Origin: Gammaproteobacteria bacterium
GTDB lineage: Bacteria; Pseudomonadota; Gammaproteobacteria; Pseudomonadales; Azotimanducaceae
DNA: 64,000 bases
NCBI GenBank assembly: GCA_030425195.1
Contig: JAUIAV010000008.1
Span: forward strand, 170,190 to 234,189
Reading direction: 5' to 3'
Part shown: in pieces, positions 1 through 7,812 of the stretch
Layout: each line of letters starts with the position of its first letter
How positions within the stretch are numbered: the stretch's first letter is position 1
Position numbers and translations under genes: made by a program
The notes under the pieces: generated by a model
Told to the model about the DNA's origin: nothing
The model's database searches: none
Seen by the model: the letters and a program-made list of their open reading frames with translations, nothing else

Positions 1-103
1 GGTCCCGGACGCCGTTCACCACTAATGACGTGGGTGCATCCATGGCGGTAGCCACCAGCAGTGTCAGCACCGCACCTGTCAACAGACCGAACAGGAAACG
101 CAT
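1..103 (-). CDS. Small membrane protein, N-terminal part only
   Basis: The reading frame begins at an ATG at 103 and runs off the left edge, so only about 34 residues are visible. They begin MRFLFGLLTGAVLTLL and form one hydrophobic segment, either a signal peptide or a membrane anchor. A strong Shine-Dalgarno (GAGGAGG, 115-109) lies five bases upstream and overlaps the stop codon of the preceding gene, so it belongs to the same minus-strand operon as the genes up to 5069. No family is recognised. Confidence 0.6.
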   Translation of the reverse strand, partial: MRFLFGLLTGAVLTLLVATAMDAPTSLVVNGVRD

Positions 104-113
104 GACAACCTCC

Positions 114-1499
114 TCAGAGTCGTTCCACACCATTCATGGTGTGAGTGAGATGAATGGCCCGCCATTGAACCGCCGTACCGCCGTCCGCCAGCATGGCATC
201 CAGTTCCGCCAGCCAGGATTCGCTTCGATTCAGCGGGCGGCTGCAGACACCGGTGCGGATGTGCCGGGCGAGTTTTTTCGCCGCAGTGCGATCGTGCACG
301 GCGATGGCGTACAGGCCTGCATCCGGCAGGTTGCCCGGGGAAGGGGGGACGCGGATGCGGAAACGGCGCTCACCGGCGGAGGCCTCCACCAGAGACCGGT
401 CGCAGGCGGTGGTGGAGAGTCTGCGGCTCGAACTGGACAGCACGAACAGATACGCCGGTGTGAGCAGCTCGAAGCCCACCTCGGCGCACTGATTTCCCCG
501 GGCGGCTCCCGTATCGCAGATGCCTTCATCCTCGGCAGGATAGAGCCTGAGGTCGGTGATCAGCGCGCCGGCTGGAACGGCGGGGTGCGAAGGCGGTGCA
601 TTCGCGATCTCGTCCGTGGACGGGCTCGGGCGGCTGCGGGCGCCGGAAACGTAGACGGTGGCGACCTGCTGAGTGGCTCCACGGGACCGTTGTGTGAGCA
701 TCAGACCCAGCTGCTGCACCTGGTTGCCGGTACCGGCGGCCGCAGAATCGAGATCGAGCACCCAGGCGGCACCGTCCTCGTCGCTGGAGAGGGCGGCGAT
801 CGGGGTGGTGGCGAGCTCCGTTCGCAGGCTTGCCAGGATCCGGTTCAGATCCGCATTCTCACCCTGCGCGATGTAGACGGGACCGTCCAGCCCCTGAGGA
901 TGTGCACAGTTGAGATGCCTGCGCAGAATCTTCGCGATCTCGCGGCCGGAACGGACAGGTAGCGGGCTGTCCACGCTGCCGGCAGCGGCTCTGGTCACGG
1001 ACTGGCGGAGCGCGGCACTCTCGGCGGCGGTGAGACGACCGCGCCAGCTGTGACTGATGCCGCTGACCCAGACAGATTCACTCACGTCGATCATGCGGAT
1101 GTTGAGCCTGTGGTAGGCGCTGCCGTCAGGGTCGATCTCCACACCGAGCAGGTAGGCCGGCGGCAGGTCGATGCCGCACCGGTTGAGAGGCTGATCGGAC
1201 CAGGCGATCCGCACTCCGGAAGTTTCCAGGAGGCGCAGCGTGAGGTGCGCTTCCACCGCCTCGTGCAGACGGCTGGCGCGATCCGCTGGCTGACCCCCGT
1301 CCAGACTCACCAGCTTGATGGTTTCACCTTTGAACCGCGGGTGCTCCCCCAGCGTACGGCCGAGCTCGGGCAGGACTTCGGTGTCCAGCCAGCGGCCCAG
1401 GGTGCCGTTCAGGAGGCCGGAGTCGGCGGCGGCCATCGGCGTCAGCAGGATCAGCAGCATGACACCGATGGCCCGGGCCGGTTCAGGTAGCCGCGACAT
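114..1499 (-). CDS. Exported protein of the envelope operon, possible DUF4384-like C-terminus
   Basis: About 461 aa. The start MSRLPEP at 1499 is preferred because GGAG lies about ten bases upstream; an ATG at 1514 is also possible. Residues 1-25 form a signal peptide. The N-terminal half reads like the FlgO/LpoB type of periplasmic fold. The C-terminal part (motifs AYLFVLSSSS, then IAVHDRTAAKKLA) recalls DUF4384, but both similarities are by eye only. Several cysteines (CGID, LNCAH, GICDTG, NQCAE, TACD, GVCS) suggest disulfides in the periplasm. It overlaps the ExbD-like gene upstream by 17 bases, so translation is probably coupled. Confidence 0.7.
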   Translation of the reverse strand: MSRLPEPARAIGVMLLILLTPMAAADSGLLNGTLGRWLDTEVLPELGRTLGEHPRFKGETIKLVSLDGGQPADRASRLHEAVEAHLTLRLLETSGVRIAWSDQPLNRCGIDLPPAYLLGVEIDPDGSAYHRLNIRMIDVSESVWVSGISHSWRGRLTAAESAALRQSVTRAAAGSVDSPLPVRSGREIAKILRRHLNCAHPQGLDGPVYIAQGENADLNRILASLRTELATTPIAALSSDEDGAAWVLDLDSAAAGTGNQVQQLGLMLTQRSRGATQQVATVYVSGARSRPSPSTDEIANAPPSHPAVPAGALITDLRLYPAEDEGICDTGAARGNQCAEVGFELLTPAYLFVLSSSSRRLSTTACDRSLVEASAGERRFRIRVPPSPGNLPDAGLYAIAVHDRTAAKKLARHIRTGVCSRPLNRSESWLAELDAMLADGGTAVQWRAIHLTHTMNGVERL

Positions 1500-2280
1500 G
1501 ATGCACGTCTCCATATCGGTCGATCACGAGCTCCCCCCGTCTGACCCGGTTCAGGTGCTGCTCGATCTGGTGGCTGATGCGTCCCGGCAGCGCGATCCCC
1601 CATCGGTAGCCGGCCGTATCCGAGCGGGCCTGCCTCAGGGCGTCCAGGATCAGGCTCGGGATAGATGGGGGAAGCAGCTCGTAGACCTGTCCGGGTGCTG
1701 AAGTGTCGAGAAACCGGTACGTCTCGCTGAGGGTCAGCACGTCGGTATCCTGAAAGGCATAAACCCGGATGTCTCCTCTGGCAATCAGCCGGAGGAAGTC
1801 GCCATCCGAGGCGAAACGCAGGGTCAGGCCCTCTGCGTCTGCCTCTGCGTCTGCCTCTGCTTCCGATGCCGCCTCCGGTTCCGGCGACGATTCCATGGCG
1901 GCTGCGACAGAGGTGGCCGGTTCGATCTCCGGTGCCCGTTCTACCGGGTCCGAAGCCGCCAGCACGGATGTTTCTCCGGCCTCCGGCGGTTCGACAGCGG
2001 TGGCAGGGGCTTCCGGCCGCGGGGTCGGCTCAGGTGCGACAGGCGCCGGCAGGGCGGGTGTGTGCTGGACAGGCTCCGGCAGGGCGGGCTCGCTGACGGG
2101 CGTCTCCACTGCCACGACCAGGGCGGGTTCTGGCTCGACCGACGATGGGTCCGCCGGCTCCGTATTCCGCACCAGGGCAAGAATGGCAATCAGGCAGAAA
2201 GCGATGATGGCCATGAACCGCATCACGTCCGCCTGGAGCGATTCGCTGTCGCCGGCGTAGCTGGGACCCGTGCGCTGCAT
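1483..2280 (-). CDS. ExbD/TolR-like bitopic membrane protein (divergent)
   Basis: 265 aa. A short cytoplasmic tail precedes a single TM helix (about residues 20-37). The helix is entered through LQADVMRF, with an Asp (D18) at the membrane boundary as in ExbD (Asp25) and TolR (Asp23). A long Pro/Ala/Glu-rich periplasmic linker follows, including an acidic stretch encoded by a 12-bp tandem repeat near 1835-1865, then a compact C-terminal domain (about 150-265). The gene starts within the TGATG junction with the ExbB-like gene, the usual order for stator pairs. Assignment rests on topology, the Asp and context, because overall similarity is weak. Confidence 0.6.
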   Translation of the reverse strand: MQRTGPSYAGDSESLQADVMRFMAIIAFCLIAILALVRNTEPADPSSVEPEPALVVAVETPVSEPALPEPVQHTPALPAPVAPEPTPRPEAPATAVEPPEAGETSVLAASDPVERAPEIEPATSVAAAMESSPEPEAASEAEADAEADAEGLTLRFASDGDFLRLIARGDIRVYAFQDTDVLTLSETYRFLDTSAPGQVYELLPPSIPSLILDALRQARSDTAGYRWGIALPGRISHQIEQHLNRVRRGELVIDRYGDVHHVAAT

Positions 2281-2963
2281 CAGCGGATGTCCCCGGCAGG
2301 CAGTCGGGCATCGTCAGCTCCGGTCCGTTCGAGCAGGACGGTTTCCAGGCGCCGGGTCACCTCGATCAGCTCGCCCATGTCGCGACGGTTGTGCGCTTCA
2401 TAGAAGGTGTTCAGTCGGGCGCCCACGGTCATGGCTTTGCCGAGCCGCATCAGATAGCTGCCCACACCGCCGACGATGGTGGTGGTCAGTGCCAGCAGGA
2501 TGCCGCCGTCCACCAGCTTCTGCAGAACCGAGCCGGCACTGTCCACCAGCGCTTCACCCGGATCGCCCAGGGCGGCCTGAAGGGCGCTGCGCATGCCGAC
2601 GGCGGTCCAGATGACGCCGATGCCGACGAACAGATGGATCCAGACGTCGAGCAGCTGATCCAGCTCGATGACTTCCGTGAAACCGGGCGGGCGGACTGCG
2701 TCGGCGAGCAGACCCGACAGTCGGGTCAGGTTCATGAGGAAGACCGTCAGGATGATGGCGAACAGCCAGACGGAGTGACCCAGATTGGAGTCGACCCAGC
2801 CGCCGAGACTGGCCCTGGAAGAGAGGGTCGGGTCGGGGGGCACGGCAACCAGGAGCGCGATCAGGGTGAGCACGATACCCGTGCCGGCACCCAGTCCGAA
2901 GCCCCAGCCGCCCGAACGGGGAGGGGCGGCAAAGGTCAGCGGTTCGCGCTCCGCCTGGCTCAC
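2280..2963 (-). CDS. MotA/TolQ/ExbB-like membrane protein (divergent)
   Basis: 227 aa with four predicted TM segments (about 20-43, 62-82, 107-128, 150-172). The last two carry small-residue-rich stretches (GIGVIWTAVGM and GGILLALTTTIVGG) that resemble the pore helices of TolQ/ExbB. A charged cytoplasmic tail of about 50 residues follows (LGKAMTVGARLNTFYE). The start overlaps the upstream lipoprotein by four bases (ATGA), and the stop shares a base with the start of the ExbD-like gene. The inferred role is the proton-channel part of an energised envelope complex; the substrate is unknown. Confidence 0.6.
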   Translation of the reverse strand: MSQAEREPLTFAAPPRSGGWGFGLGAGTGIVLTLIALLVAVPPDPTLSSRASLGGWVDSNLGHSVWLFAIILTVFLMNLTRLSGLLADAVRPPGFTEVIELDQLLDVWIHLFVGIGVIWTAVGMRSALQAALGDPGEALVDSAGSVLQKLVDGGILLALTTTIVGGVGSYLMRLGKAMTVGARLNTFYEAHNRRDMGELIEVTRRLETVLLERTGADDARLPAGDIR

Positions 2964-3502
2964 CGGGTGCCTCCGGCCACACAGGCACGGCAGGTGGCTT
3001 CCAGAACCAGGTCCGTTTCCTTGAGCAGGTGATCGGCCCGGTAGAAGCTCGCGGCGTCGTTGCTCGCGCGCAGGAGTCCGAGCTCCTTGTCGTGCAGCTC
3101 CGCCTGCATGTCGGACATCACCTGCTTGCGGATGGGGCAGGTCTGGGAGCAGGTGTTGTAGTCCCCCTGAAGGGAGACGAACTTCACGTTGAAGTAGCGG
3201 TTGTAGAGGCCTTCCGCCTGGCGGCGGCTGATCACACCCATCTCCTGAACGCGCATCAGATGGTCGCTGAAGTAACGCCGGTTGTTCTTGTCCGGATTGG
3301 CTTCCGCCAGCGTGAGCAGGGACTGGAAGTAGCCGTCGAAGTGGTACTCGCAGCCGCTGCCGAGCTTGGTCTCGACGGTTCTCATGGCGGTCTCGATTTC
3401 ACCCCGGACGTCTACGGCACAGTAGTCGGGGCTCGTGGTGGTGCAGGCGGCGGCCAGTGCCAGGAGGGGCGCTGCCAGCAGCAGTTTTGCGTGTCTCAAC
3501 AT
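2960..3502 (-). CDS. Lipoprotein of the envelope operon
   Basis: 180 aa. The signal peptide ends in a clear lipobox (LAAAC, Cys20), so the protein should be lipid-anchored on the periplasmic side. The mature part is largely alpha-helical and contains conserved-looking cysteines (YCAV, GCEY, NTCSQTCPIRKQ, ATCRACVAG), including two CxxC/CxxxC-like pairs, which suggests disulfides or metal binding. I do not recognise a family. It sits between the ExbB-like gene (4-base overlap) and the coiled-coil protein upstream (24-base gap). Confidence 0.7.
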   Translation of the reverse strand: MLRHAKLLLAAPLLALAAACTTTSPDYCAVDVRGEIETAMRTVETKLGSGCEYHFDGYFQSLLTLAEANPDKNNRRYFSDHLMRVQEMGVISRRQAEGLYNRYFNVKFVSLQGDYNTCSQTCPIRKQVMSDMQAELHDKELGLLRASNDAASFYRADHLLKETDLVLEATCRACVAGGTR

Positions 3503-3526
3503 GTCATTTCTCCGTGTGAAGGCCGG

Positions 3527-4351
3527 TTACATCGCCAGGGGACTTTCGAACTCCGGCTCGCCGATGGCGTATGGCGGCGATGCGATCGGAGATTCCATGG
3601 CGGTTTCGCCGAAGAGGATCTCCTTCACGCCGCTCACCACCGCCGACATCTCCGGAGTGATCATCCCGAACGACTGGTTCAGCTGTTCCATGAGTGCGGC
3701 CCGGCTGATCTCCTGCTGTGTGAAGGCGATGAGCTGAGAGGCTTCTTCCATGTCCAGATAGATGTCGGCGGCCACGACAGCCAGCGACTGGCTGGGACCG
3801 TTCTTGCTGGTGGAAACCAGGTCGTAGTACTGCTTGAAACGATCCGAGAGACGGACACCGGAACGGCCGCGGAGCGCAGGCCGTTCTTCGGCATTCGGTG
3901 TGGCCGTACCCGCCTCGCCGAGCAGCGTGTTCTGCAGAGAGGTGGGTGTGGTCCGCTGGCCGAGCTCCTGGCGCAGTCGCTTCTCCAGGCTGGAGCGGGT
4001 CGAGTTCACCGCTCTTTCCATCTCCGGCAGCCGGTCGCTCATCACCTCCAGCATCTCCAGGTAGGTGGCGCCCAGCTGCTTTGCGATGCGCTCGCAACCC
4101 TGGTCGCCGTCTGCACCCTGGCAGAGGCTTTCGGTATAGAGCTGCTGCTGCATGTCCAGTCGATGAATGACCTGCTGCAGATTGTTTTCCATGTCCTCGG
4201 CCACCTGGCCGGTTTCACGGATGTCCTCGAGCACGGTGGTGGGGAAGAGACGGACCACCGGGCCGGAGCCGGTGGCATGGCCTGTGGCTGAGGCGAGCAG
4301 GCACAGCGCCGCCAGCATCAGAACCGGACCGCGATAAGTCAGTGGTGTCAT
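3527..4351 (-). CDS. Periplasmic helical protein of the envelope operon
   Basis: 274 aa from the ATG at 4351, chosen because AGGAG is placed correctly before it and a signal peptide (MTPLTYRGPV to ATGHA) follows; the open frame upstream has no leader features. The mature protein is rich in Leu, Glu, Gln and Arg and looks like long helices or coiled coil (about 35-130), with only one cysteine pair (SLCQG, GCERI). No family is recognised. It lies inside the minus-strand operon and may be a structural partner of the ExbB/ExbD-like pair. Confidence 0.7.
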   Translation of the reverse strand: MTPLTYRGPVLMLAALCLLASATGHATGSGPVVRLFPTTVLEDIRETGQVAEDMENNLQQVIHRLDMQQQLYTESLCQGADGDQGCERIAKQLGATYLEMLEVMSDRLPEMERAVNSTRSSLEKRLRQELGQRTTPTSLQNTLLGEAGTATPNAEERPALRGRSGVRLSDRFKQYYDLVSTSKNGPSQSLAVVAADIYLDMEEASQLIAFTQQEISRAALMEQLNQSFGMITPEMSAVVSGVKEILFGETAMESPIASPPYAIGEPEFESPLAM

Positions 4352-4454
4352 GGTTGGATCTCCTGGTGTTTGGAACCTGGCGGTCTGGTCCAGGAACCGG
4401 TAGTCGCGGGAGGGAGCTTCGCCCGCTGCGAATGAATGAGAGCTGAACCGGCCA

Positions 4455-5069
4455 TCAGGGAGCCGCCGGCTCCAGCTCGATACGTACACGCACGGTGCTG
4501 CCCGGGTGTTCCGTCATGCGTTTCTCGAACAGCTGCCCCGCGTATTCGTAGGTCACGTCGTAGGCACTGACGTCGCGGATCACCTCAGTCCGGTACGAGG
4601 TATGACAGATCTCGGCCGGACGGCTGGTCTGGCGGTGCTGCCGCGCCGCGTCCCTGGCGATGGAGGACCCGGCCAGCGCGCCGACCACGGTGAGGGCTTT
4701 CTTTCCGTTCCCGCCGCCGAACTGATTACCGATGAGGCCGCCGACGATGCCGCCGAACAGCCCCGGCAGAAATGCGTTCTCCTGCCGGTGCTCGTAGCGG
4801 TAGTCACGGTAGTCCGGAGACTCACGCGTGCACTGACGCACCGGATGTCGAACCGTGCGTTCTACTGTTATCGGACTGACGTTCACGACCGGAGCGGATA
4901 TGTAGTAGCTCGACGCGGGGTCGCTGCTGTACACGGCCGCCTGTGACTCGATCACCGGTAGAGCGAGCGTGCCGGCAAGCAGCAGGGCCGTACCCCGGTG
5001 TGCGTTGAATCTGAGGCGGATGAGCGGTGATTGGAGCCGTCCGGCCTTCCCTTTCCGAGACTTCGTCAT
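4455..5069 (-). CDS. Glycine-zipper 2TM (17-kDa antigen-like) envelope protein
   Basis: 204 aa from the ATG at 5069, which has GAGAGGA upstream; the frame continues to 5117 without a good ribosome site. After a long signal region, residues around 105-140 carry a glycine-zipper hairpin (GLFGGIVGGLIGNQFGGG, then ALTVVGALAGSSIA), typical of Rick_17kDa_Anti/2TM proteins of the Gram-negative envelope. The C-terminal domain (CHTSYRTEVIRDVSAYDVTY) matches the outer part of that family. It is the first gene of the minus-strand envelope operon, so its promoter should lie in 5070-5190. Confidence 0.8.
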   Translation of the reverse strand: MTKSRKGKAGRLQSPLIRLRFNAHRGTALLLAGTLALPVIESQAAVYSSDPASSYYISAPVVNVSPITVERTVRHPVRQCTRESPDYRDYRYEHRQENAFLPGLFGGIVGGLIGNQFGGGNGKKALTVVGALAGSSIARDAARQHRQTSRPAEICHTSYRTEVIRDVSAYDVTYEYAGQLFEKRMTEHPGSTVRVRIELEPAAP

Positions 5070-5193
5070 GAGTCCTCTCCACGATGGGATCTGCGGAGAA
5101 GATCTTATGGGGGGCAACCTAAACAGAAGCTGAATGGCTGTCCGACAGTCGCCGTTGCCACGCCGGAAGAACAGCGCCCGCTGAGATGTTTGA

Positions 5194-5230
5194 GTATGTT
5201 TTATTTGACAACGAGATTATTAAAACATAC
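5194..5230. promoter_or_regulatory. Perfect inverted repeat over a promoter (candidate operator)
   Basis: Arms GTATGTTTTA (5194-5203) and TAAAACATAC (5221-5230) are perfectly complementary, with 17 bases between them. The left arm ends one base before the -35 hexamer and the right arm covers the first bases of the -10. The stretch is strikingly AT-rich against its GC-rich surroundings. The position fits a repressor operator, and the XRE-type regulator at 5769-5999 is the obvious candidate ligand. Confidence 0.6.
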
Positions 5231-5233
5231 ATT
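5205..5233 (+). promoter_or_regulatory. Sigma-70 promoter for the membrane protein/XRE operon
   Basis: A perfect -35 TTGACA (5205-5210), a 17-base spacer and -10 TACATT (5228-5233, four of six matches) precede the ribosome site of the next gene by about 20 bases. It is one of the clearest promoters in the window. Confidence 0.65.
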
Positions 5234-5264
5234 GTGTCCAGTACTTTCGACCAGGAGCGGTTTC

Positions 5265-5756
5265 GTGGCGTCCTTCTTGAACCTGTTCAACGGCTTCTCC
5301 TACAAGGAGAAGAGCATCCTGATCTCGCTTCTGGCCGTGAGCGGTCTCTATGGCGGTTACTTCCTGGACATGATCCAGGATCCCGTCGATGCCTCCCTGG
5401 CCGCCATGCTCAGGAGCATGGTCGGAATCGTGATCGCCCTCGTGGTGGTGCATGTGGTGTTCCACATCGTCATCTCGCTGGATGATGTGGACGAGGCGGC
5501 AGACGAACGGGATAGGGCCGTGGCGAGACGGGCGAGCGTGGTCGGATTCAACGTGCTTTTCCTCGCCGTGCTGCTGGTGACCGGACGGATCATCATTCTG
5601 GGAGCCTGGGCCGAGTCGGAGGCACCCCTGGACGCTCCGGGCGGTTTGCCGGGCCTGTTCGAGATTGCCAACCTGCTCCTGGCCGGACTCGTGCTCTCGG
5701 ACGTCGCCTACTATGCGGCGCAGCTCTACTTCTACCGCCGCGGGCTCCGGGACTGA
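5265..5756 (+). CDS. Four-TM membrane protein paired with an XRE regulator
   Basis: 163 aa from the GTG at 5265, which has AGGAG (5253-5257) seven bases upstream. Four hydrophobic segments (about 18-36, 48-70, 90-112, 128-150) are joined by short charged loops, one very acidic (SLDDVDEAADERDR). Small four-TM proteins immediately followed by a short XRE-type regulator are a common bacterial pairing in which the regulator often controls its own operon. No enzymatic motif is visible. It is not MauE, as it lacks the Cys pattern and the neighbours expected. Confidence 0.75.
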   Translation: MASFLNLFNGFSYKEKSILISLLAVSGLYGGYFLDMIQDPVDASLAAMLRSMVGIVIALVVVHVVFHIVISLDDVDEAADERDRAVARRASVVGFNVLFLAVLLVTGRIIILGAWAESEAPLDAPGGLPGLFEIANLLLAGLVLSDVAYYAAQLYFYRRGLRD

Positions 5757-5768
5757 CGGAGGCGACCG

Positions 5769-5999
5769 GTGGGACGGACGAAGAGCAGCGGACGTATCCG
5801 CAATCACATGCGGCGACTGCGCTTCGAGACGGGGGAGATGACCCAGGCGGAGCTTGCAGAACTCATCGGTGTGACCCGGCAGACGGTGGTCGCCATCGAA
5901 GGCGACAAGTACGCACCATCGCTGGAGGTCGCCTTCCGTATCGCCACCGTCTTCGACGTGCCGCTGGATTCCGTGTTCGAGTACGACCCGGAAGGCTGA
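5769..5999 (+). CDS. Short XRE-family (YozG-like) transcriptional regulator
   Basis: 76 aa from the GTG at 5769 (GGAGG 5758-5762 upstream). Almost the whole protein is one HTH_3/Cro-C1 domain: [21 protein letters not shown] contains the recognition helix, followed by the family signature [25 protein letters not shown]. There is no sensor domain, as in other YozG/YgzD-type regulators. It is 12 bases downstream of the membrane protein gene and is probably co-transcribed from the promoter at 5205, where an inverted repeat could be its operator. Autoregulation is an inference. Confidence 0.85.
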   Translation: MGRTKSSGRIRNHMRRLRFETGEMTQAELAELIGVTRQTVVAIEGDKYAPSLEVAFRIATVFDVPLDSVFEYDPEG

Positions 6000-6089
6000 C
6001 GAACGCCGAGGTCTGGCCGGTGGAACGCGGATGGATTTCCGGAGGATTGCTGTTAGTCTTCGGAGTATCCGGGAGGTGGACAACCAGAC

Positions 6090-7241
6090 ATGCGAACGCT
6101 TTTCCTGCGATTTCCTCGACAGGCGCGACGGGGCCTGCTCGCGATCCTGACTTTCCTTCTGAGTCTTCACGCAGCGGGTTCCGTGGCAGCGGAGCTGGAG
6201 CCAGAGCTCGGCAGCGTTGAAACCATGGAAACGCCGGGCGCTCACTGGTTCATGACCATCGGCTTCATGGGCGGAGGCAACATCTTCGATGCGGACTCCG
6301 GCGAGATGAAGGGCAGGGTGCGCGTATCCGATTACACCTCGGCCGTTTCTCTGGACCGGGACCGGGGGATGATCTACGTGCCGGCGACCTTCTACTCGCG
6401 GGGTACCTACGGCGAGCGGACGGACCTGCTGGTGTTCAACGATGTGGAGAACCTGGATGCGGTGGCCGAGGTGGAGGTGCCGAAGAAGCTGGCCGTGGTG
6501 TTTCACCGTGCGGTGATCAATCCCATCGGTGAGCGGTTCATCGGGCTGTACAACATGACACCGGCCATGTCGGTGTCCATCGTCGACGTGGAAAACAGGA
6601 ACTTCGTCGGCGAAATCTCCACCGCAGGGTGCGGGTTCATCTACCCGCTGCCGGGACGGCGGTTCATGCAGATCTGTGGCGACGGAACCGTCCAGGTCAT
6701 CGATTTGAACGAGGATGGAGAGGAATCCGCACGCCGGCGCAGCAGAGCGTTCTTCGACATCGACGAGGACCCGGTTTTCGACCTGGCGCTCGCAAAGAAA
6801 GACGGCTGGGTGCTCGTCTCGTTCGAGGGCAAGGTGTTCGAGGTGACGGTGGACGGCCGGAACATCGACGTATCCCGACCCTGGTCCCTGGTCACCGAGG
6901 AACAGGCCGCAGAAGGCTGGCGCGTCGGCGGTGATCAGCCCTTCACCTACAACGATGAGACCAGGCAGCTGTTTGCGCTCATGCACCAGGGCGGGCCGGA
7001 TACCCACGAAGATCCGGGCACGGAAGTCTGGGCTTTCAACGTGGACACCCAGCGGCGCGGGTACCGGTTCGAGCTCGAAGAGCCGTCCGGCGTAATCGAG
7101 GTCAGCCGGGATGCGGATCCGCTCCTGTACGTCGGCAGCGGTTTCCCCGCCTCGGTGCAGGTACGCAGAGCGAACACCGGACGGCTGCTGCACGTGATTC
7201 CCGAAACCGGCCTGACGGCCGGCCACATCCAGGCGTTCTGA
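6090..7241 (+). CDS. mauB: TTQ amine dehydrogenase heavy (large) chain
   Basis: 383 aa with a signal peptide (1-34, ending SVAAE) and a strong ribosome site (GGGAGGTGG). The rest is a seven-bladed beta-propeller of the methylamine/aromatic amine dehydrogenase heavy-chain family, recognisable from MIYVPATFYSRGTYGERTDLL near residue 91 and the blade-like repeats to the C-terminal LPETGLTAGHIQAF region. It forms an alpha2beta2 periplasmic enzyme with the next gene, oxidising primary amines to aldehyde plus ammonia. It is slightly shorter than typical MauB. Methylamine versus aromatic amine preference cannot be decided here. Confidence 0.85.
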   Translation: MRTLFLRFPRQARRGLLAILTFLLSLHAAGSVAAELEPELGSVETMETPGAHWFMTIGFMGGGNIFDADSGEMKGRVRVSDYTSAVSLDRDRGMIYVPATFYSRGTYGERTDLLVFNDVENLDAVAEVEVPKKLAVVFHRAVINPIGERFIGLYNMTPAMSVSIVDVENRNFVGEISTAGCGFIYPLPGRRFMQICGDGTVQVIDLNEDGEESARRRSRAFFDIDEDPVFDLALAKKDGWVLVSFEGKVFEVTVDGRNIDVSRPWSLVTEEQAAEGWRVGGDQPFTYNDETRQLFALMHQGGPDTHEDPGTEVWAFNVDTQRRGYRFELEEPSGVIEVSRDADPLLYVGSGFPASVQVRRANTGRLLHVIPETGLTAGHIQAF

Positions 7242-7253
7242 GGAGGTCCGTCG

Positions 7254-7802
7254 GTGAATATGCTGAACAAACTCCATGCAGTGCTGTGGAGCGGCCTGGA
7301 CGGTCGGATCACCCGCGGCACGCGGACGCTCGCCAAGCGGGTCTCTAGACGGGGATTCGTGAGTCGGCTCGGTACGCTGCTGGTGGGCACCGGCGCTCTG
7401 CCACTGCTGCCTGTCGTGCGGGATGCGGCCGCAGCAACGGGCATCCCTGAGATGGGCGACCCTCAGAGCTGTGACTACTGGCGCTACTGTGCCTTCGGCG
7501 GCAATCTCTGCAGCTGCTGTGGTGGTACCCACACTTCCTGCCCGCCCGGGACCGAGCTTTCGCCGGTCACCTGGGTCGGGACCTGCCGGAACCCGGCGGA
7601 TGGCAAACACTATCTCATCTCCTACAACGACTGCTGTGGCAAGGAACCCTGCGGCCGCTGCTACTGTCATCGTACGGAAGGTGACAAGCCCATCTACTAC
7701 CCGTCCAAGAGCAACAACATCCTCTGGTGCTTCGGGACGGACAGCCATGCCTACCACTGCACCGTGGCACTGGTGCTGAGTGAGACAGACAGCCCCGGTT
7801 GA
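7254..7802 (+). CDS. mauA: TTQ amine dehydrogenase light (small) chain
   Basis: 182 aa from a GTG just after AGGAGG. A twin-arginine leader (SRRGFV at 31-36) directs folded export. The mature domain matches MauA closely: CDYWRYC, CPPGTELS, YLISYNDCCG, ILWCFG. The tryptophans that form tryptophan tryptophylquinone are W107 (TWVGTC) and W158 (LWCFG), 51 residues apart exactly as W57 and W108 in the Paracoccus enzyme. Fourteen cysteines are present in the mature part instead of twelve; the extra ones are C89 and C133. No mauE, mauD, mauF or mauG is found beside it. Confidence 0.92.
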   Translation: MNMLNKLHAVLWSGLDGRITRGTRTLAKRVSRRGFVSRLGTLLVGTGALPLLPVVRDAAAATGIPEMGDPQSCDYWRYCAFGGNLCSCCGGTHTSCPPGTELSPVTWVGTCRNPADGKHYLISYNDCCGKEPCGRCYCHRTEGDKPIYYPSKSNNILWCFGTDSHAYHCTVALVLSETDSPG

Positions 7803-7812
7803 GCCCATCGTC

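Noticed and set aside
5265-5756. MauE-type maturation protein for the amine dehydrogenase
   Set aside because: Four TM segments fit by number, but the gene is paired with an XRE regulator, has an operator of its own and shows no MauE-like motif.
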